This document shows, one piece after another, positions 12,510-15,822 of a stretch of DNA of 15,822 bases. A program made the translations under genes and the position numbers. Below the pieces are notes generated by a model. It was not told the origin of the DNA and did no database searches. It saw only the letters and a list, made by a program, of their open reading frames with translations. The DNA comes from CAZADA01 sp964483775 (GTDB lineage Bacteria; Pseudomonadota; Alphaproteobacteria; Caulobacterales; Maricaulaceae), in assembly GCA_964483775.1 (NCBI GenBank), contig CAZADA010000072.1:1-15822 (forward strand), in the 5' to 3' direction. Within the stretch, counting starts at the first letter, position 1, and every line of letters starts with the position of its first letter.

Positions 12510-14123
12510 ATGCCTGCTTGCGCCCCGCTGTTGCTTGAAACGACGCCCGATGATCAGCCACGCGTGGCGTGTGGGGTGTTCGGCGTGTTGGGCGTCGAAG
12601 ACGCGTCCGAATACGTCTATCTGGGCCTGCACGCCCTCCAGCATCGCGGCCAAGACGGGTGCGGCATCGCCAGCTGGGACGGCGGCGACTTCCACATCCA
12701 ACGCCATTTGGGCCTGGTCAACGACCATTTCGCGGCCGGCCACGTGGCCTCCACCCTGGGGCTAAAGGGCGACGGCGCCATCGGGCATACCCGCTACACC
12801 ACCCAAGGCAAAAACATCGCCCGCAATCTGCAGCCCTTCTACGGCGAGTGGTTGGCCCACGATCCAAACGATCCGCAATTGACGGCCATGGCGGTCGCGC
12901 ATAACGGCAACCTGACCAACTCCCGCACGCTGCGTAGGGATTTGAGTCGCGGCGGCACCTTGTTTCAAAGTGAGACCGACACCGAGGTCATCGTGCATCT
13001 GGCGGCCCGCTCGCCCCACAATGACATTGAGTTTCGTCTGCTGGACGCCCTGCGCAAAGTTGAGGGCGGCTACGCCATCGTCGTGCTCACCCAAGACAAA
13101 ATCATTGCCGCGCGCGATCCCAACGGCATCCGCCCGCTGGTCGTCGGCAAGCTCGACCTCGCGCCGCTTGACGCCGATGCAGAAAACGACCCAGCCACTG
13201 AGGACGACACCGACGCGCCCCTAACAGCCGATCAGAGCCCAGCGCCCACCACCGCCTTCGTCGCCGCCTCCGAGACCTGCGCGCTGGACATTGTCGGCGC
13301 AGAGCTGCTTCGGGACGTGAGGCCGGGCGAAATGCTCGTCGCCGAACGCGGCGGCGATGGATGGCGCTCGTTGGAAATCGCCCCGGTGCGCCGGCCGCCG
13401 CGCACATGCGCATTTGAGTACCTCTATTTCGCGCGCCCCGACTCGGTGGTTGACGGCATCAGCGTGTACGAAGCCCGCAAGCGCCTGGGCGCGCTCTTGG
13501 CCGAGGAAACCTTGGATGGTGTCGACGTCGACATCGTCGTGCCCGTGCCGGACTCAGGCATGCCCGCCGCAATTGGTTTCGCCGCGCAAAGCCAGCTGCC
13601 GATGGAGCTCGGCCTGATCCGCAGCCACGCCGTGGGCCGCAGCTTCATTCTCTCCGATCAAGCAACGCGCGCCCACAAGGTGCGTCTCAAACACAGCGCC
13701 AACCGCGCCGTCCTCAAAGGCAAAAGCGTCGTGCTCGTCGATGATTCCATCGTGCGCGGCACCACCTCGCGCAAGATTGTCGAGCTGGTCAAACGCGCTG
13801 GAGCGGCTCAAGTGCACTTTCGCTCGGCCAGCCCGCGGATCATGTATGACGACTTTTACGGCATTGAATTGAGCAACGAAGACACATTGTTCGCTCGCGC
13901 AGGACGAGACCTTGAGTCCATGCGCAAAGAATTGGGCGTGGAAAGTTTGGGTTTCCTATCGCTTGAAAGCTTGTATCTCGGCATTTGTAGTGATGTGAAG
14001 AATGAGGGTGAGCCACAATTGTGCGACCATTACTTCACCAAAGATTATCCCACACCTTTGGTCGACCGCGACGACGCGACCATGGGTGAAGTGCATCAAC
14101 TGTCGCTCCTAAAGGACACCTGA
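12510..14123 (+). CDS. purF: Amidophosphoribosyltransferase (glutamine PRPP amidotransferase)
   Basis: First committed enzyme of de novo purine synthesis: PRPP plus glutamine gives 5-phosphoribosylamine. Residues 1-20 are a propeptide; Cys21 in ACGVFGVLG is the nucleophile of the class II glutaminase domain, followed by HALQHRGQDGCGIAS (41-55), GHTRYTTQG (92-100), HNGNLTN (131-137) and ARDPNGIRPL (201-210). The PRPP site is VVLVDDSIVRGTTS (407-420). The product has 537 residues, longer than the usual ~470-510: an acidic insert, roughly residues 217-248, interrupts the glutaminase domain just before FVAASETCALD. Of the four cysteines that ligate a 4Fe-4S cluster in the B. subtilis enzyme, Cys300 and Cys505 appear retained while the other two positions carry Asp and Tyr. 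The start has AGGAGG 9 nt upstream. It overlaps the SDR gene by 1 nt (TGATG). Confidence 0.97.
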   Translation: MPACAPLLLETTPDDQPRVACGVFGVLGVEDASEYVYLGLHALQHRGQDGCGIASWDGGDFHIQRHLGLVNDHFAAGHVASTLGLKGDGAIGHTRYTTQGKNIARNLQPFYGEWLAHDPNDPQLTAMAVAHNGNLTNSRTLRRDLSRGGTLFQSETDTEVIVHLAARSPHNDIEFRLLDALRKVEGGYAIVVLTQDKIIAARDPNGIRPLVVGKLDLAPLDADAENDPATEDDTDAPLTADQSPAPTTAFVAASETCALDIVGAELLRDVRPGEMLVAERGGDGWRSLEIAPVRRPPRTCAFEYLYFARPDSVVDGISVYEARKRLGALLAEETLDGVDVDIVVPVPDSGMPAAIGFAAQSQLPMELGLIRSHAVGRSFILSDQATRAHKVRLKHSANRAVLKGKSVVLVDDSIVRGTTSRKIVELVKRAGAAQVHFRSASPRIMYDDFYGIELSNEDTLFARAGRDLESMRKELGVESLGFLSLESLYLGICSDVKNEGEPQLCDHYFTKDYPTPLVDRDDATMGEVHQLSLLKDT

Positions 14124-14896
14124 TGTCGGCCGAAGCGTCCGACAGGCCATCGTCTCCCCCCAATGGCCAAGTCTGGGTCGTCACGGGCGCTTCACGCGGC
14201 CTGGGCGCGGCCGCGGCGCGGCGCGCCGGAGCGGCCGGAGCCCATGTCATAGCCCTGGCGCGCACCAAAGCCGGATTGGAAGAGCTCGACGACGCCATCC
14301 GAAGCGCCGGCGGTCCGCCCGCGGCGTTGGTGCCTGTCGACCTGCGCGACTCCGAAGCGGTGGCGCGCCTTGGCCCGGCTTTAGAAGCCCGTTTCGGTCA
14401 GGTCGACGTCCTCGCCCACGCCGCGGGTTGGCACGGCGGCCTGCAACCGGTGTGGGACGTCACGCCCGTCGACATGGCCTCCACGTTAGCGGTGAGCATC
14501 GCCGCCGCCCACGGTTTGATCCGCACGCTCCATCCCTTGCTCGCCGCAGCCCCGAGCGCCCGGGCGGTCTTCACCACCGATACGACCCCGCCCGACCCGC
14601 CGGCCTATTGGAGCGCGTACGCCGCCGCCAAAGCGGGCCTTGAAGCCCTGGTGAAAGCCTACGCAGCTGAGGCCGAACCATCCAGGATCATAGCCCGGCT
14701 GGTCGACCCCGGCCCCATGGCGACACGGCTGCGCGCCCGCGCCTTTCCCGGTGAAACCGCCGTCCCCGGCGTCGCGCCGCGAGCGGCCGATCCCGACATC
14801 ATCGCGGCGTGGCTGGTCGACAAACTGCGCAGCGCCGAAGACTGGGGCGCGCTCGGCGACACGGTGACTTATCCCGACTTCGCGCCCGTGACGTAG
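14123..14896 (+). CDS. Short-chain dehydrogenase/reductase family protein with atypical active site
   Basis: A 257-residue SDR protein of unknown substrate. The Rossmann motif TGASRGLG (21-28) is intact, LAHAAGWHG (98-106) corresponds to the NNAG region, and the YxxxK pair is Tyr166/Lys170 in SAYAAAK. The catalytic Ser expected 12-13 residues before Tyr166 is replaced (Asp153/Thr154 in VFTTDTT), and the Asn of the catalytic tetrad appears to be Ser125 in TLAVSIAAAH. The Arg-rich stretch after the cofactor motif (LARTKAGLEEL) suggests NADP(H). The ATG at 14123 shares its A with the purF TGA and has AAAGGA ahead, so it is cotranslated with purF; an SDR after purF is a common alphaproteobacterial arrangement, but no role in purine synthesis is established. 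The last 28 nt lie antisense to der. Confidence 0.88.
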   Translation: MSAEASDRPSSPPNGQVWVVTGASRGLGAAAARRAGAAGAHVIALARTKAGLEELDDAIRSAGGPPAALVPVDLRDSEAVARLGPALEARFGQVDVLAHAAGWHGGLQPVWDVTPVDMASTLAVSIAAAHGLIRTLHPLLAAAPSARAVFTTDTTPPDPPAYWSAYAAAKAGLEALVKAYAAEAEPSRIIARLVDPGPMATRLRARAFPGETAVPGVAPRAADPDIIAAWLVDKLRSAEDWGALGDTVTYPDFAPVT

Positions 14897-15822
14897 GGGT
14901 TCTTGCCGGCGCGCACATGCAAACGGATCGGCGCGGAGCCAAGGTCGAACGCCTCACGAATGCCCGCGATGAGATAGCGCTTATAGCTTTCGGGCAATTG
15001 ATCCGCACGGCTCGCCACCAAAACAAAGGTTGGCGGACGTGTCTTGGTTTGGGCGATGTAGCGCGGCTTGATACGTCGCCCGCCCACGGCCGGCGGCGGA
15101 TGCCGGGCCACTGCTTCGGCCAGCCAGTCATTCAGGTCGCGGGTTTTGACCTTCGCGCTCCAATCGGCATGCAGCGCCAAGGCCGCGGGCATCAACCCAT
15201 CGAGCCCCTCGCCGGTGAGCCCCGAAACCGTCAACAAAGGCGCCGCCGCCGCCTGGGCGTCCAACTGCGCGCGTCGGTGCAACAGCTCCCGCCGCGCCGC
15301 ATCGCGCTGATCCACCGTGTCCCATTTGGTCACCGTGAAAACGAGCCCCCGCCCTTCGCGCAGCGTCAGGTCGGCCAGGCGGAGATCTTGCGTCTCAAAC
15401 GCACTCTCCACATCCATGACCAGAAACACGATTTCGGCGAACCGAACTGCGCGAAGCGTGTCGGCGTTGGACAAGCGCTCCAAACTGTCTGTCACCTTGG
15501 CGCGTTTGCGCAAACCTGCAGTGTCATGCAACCGCACCTCTCGGCCTTCATGGCGCCAACGCACCGCAATGGCGTCACGCGTCAGGCCAGGCTCAGGCCC
15601 GGTGATCAATCGATCTTCGTCGATCAACGCATTGATCAAGGTCGATTTGCCCGCATTGGGACGACCGACAACGGCCAGACGCAATGGCGTCCCACCGGCC
15701 AACGCCCCTTCCGCGTCCTCCTCGGGCATGATCTCACGGATGGCGGTCACCAGGTCGGCCATGCCATCGCCATGCTCGGCCGAGATCGCAATGGGCTCGC
15801 CAAACCCCAGCGCATAGCTTTC
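14869..15822 (-). CDS. der: Ribosome-associated GTPase Der (EngA), 5' end outside window
   Basis: Der has two tandem GTPase domains and a KH-like domain and acts in 50S subunit assembly. The frame is open to the right edge of the window, so only about 317 residues are seen. The first visible residues, with GEPIAISAEHG, are the G5 end of the first GTPase domain; the ATG at 15760-15762 is therefore internal (MADL). The second GTPase domain has G1 GRPNAGKS (visible residues 53-60), the switch with PGLTRD, G3 DTAG in LHDTAGLRKR, and G4 TKWD where NKWD is usual. The KH-like domain runs from about ADWSAKVKTRDLN to the end (RLHVRAGKNPY). The 28-nt 3' overlap with the convergent SDR gene encodes the terminal residues VTGAKSG. 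Confidence 0.96.
   Translation of the reverse strand, partial: ESYALGFGEPIAISAEHGDGMADLVTAIREIMPEEDAEGALAGGTPLRLAVVGRPNAGKSTLINALIDEDRLITGPEPGLTRDAIAVRWRHEGREVRLHDTAGLRKRAKVTDSLERLSNADTLRAVRFAEIVFLVMDVESAFETQDLRLADLTLREGRGLVFTVTKWDTVDQRDAARRELLHRRAQLDAQAAAAPLLTVSGLTGEGLDGLMPAALALHADWSAKVKTRDLNDWLAEAVARHPPPAVGGRRIKPRYIAQTKTRPPTFVLVASRADQLPESYKRYLIAGIREAFDLGSAPIRLHVRAGKNPYVTGAKSG

Noticed and set aside
1..15822. CRISPR arrays, insertion sequences, phage or defence genes, tRNA or rRNA
   Set aside because: No spaced direct repeats, transposase-like frames, terminal repeats or RNA gene signatures were found; coding content is uniformly housekeeping.

Overview
This window looks like core chromosome of an alphaproteobacterium. 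The DNA is GC-rich, almost every gene is a housekeeping gene, and two well-known alphaproteobacterial neighbourhoods sit side by side: fabD-fabG-acpP-fabF-mltG-gmk on the minus strand, and rpsF-rpsR-rplI-dnaB-alr-...-cvpA-purF-SDR on the plus strand. I cannot fix the genus from sequence alone. The long acidic tail on L9 and the protein sequences would fit a Caulobacterales/Hyphomonadaceae- or Rhodobacterales-like lineage, but that is a guess.

Layout. Positions 1-275 hold the 3' end of rsmA (plus), which meets gmk tail to tail. Positions 272-5602 hold a minus-strand fatty-acid and envelope operon, transcribed fabD, fabG, acpP, fabF, mltG, gmk. Its distal genes are tightly packed: acpP-fabF are 3 nt apart, fabF/mltG overlap by ATGA, and mltG-gmk are 24 nt apart. 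A divergent 238-nt spacer (5603-5840) separates it from the plus-strand run. That run is rpsF, rpsR, rplI (ribosomal proteins S6, S18, L9), dnaB, alr, mlaE, mlaF, cvpA, purF and a short-chain dehydrogenase/reductase. The alr/mlaE, mlaE/mlaF and purF/SDR pairs overlap. The SDR then runs 28 nt into der, which is on the minus strand and leaves the window without its 5' end.

Together the genes supply malonyl-ACP, ketoacyl-ACP synthesis and reduction for membrane lipids, peptidoglycan-strand trimming (MltG), D-alanine for peptidoglycan (Alr), phospholipid-transport ABC core subunits (MlaE/MlaF), purine nucleotides (PurF, Gmk), replication (DnaB) and ribosome biogenesis (RsmA, S6, S18, L9, Der). 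It is a growth-linked cluster.

I found no mobile element, CRISPR array, phage gene, toxin-antitoxin pair, tRNA or rRNA, and no clear new multi-gene system. The points worth a second look are smaller. Structured leader candidates lie before rpsF, dnaB, alr and cvpA. There are lineage-type insertions in PurF, MltG and L9. The SDR lacks recognisable catalytic Ser and Asn. mlaEF occurs without an MCE protein, at a place where radA is often found.
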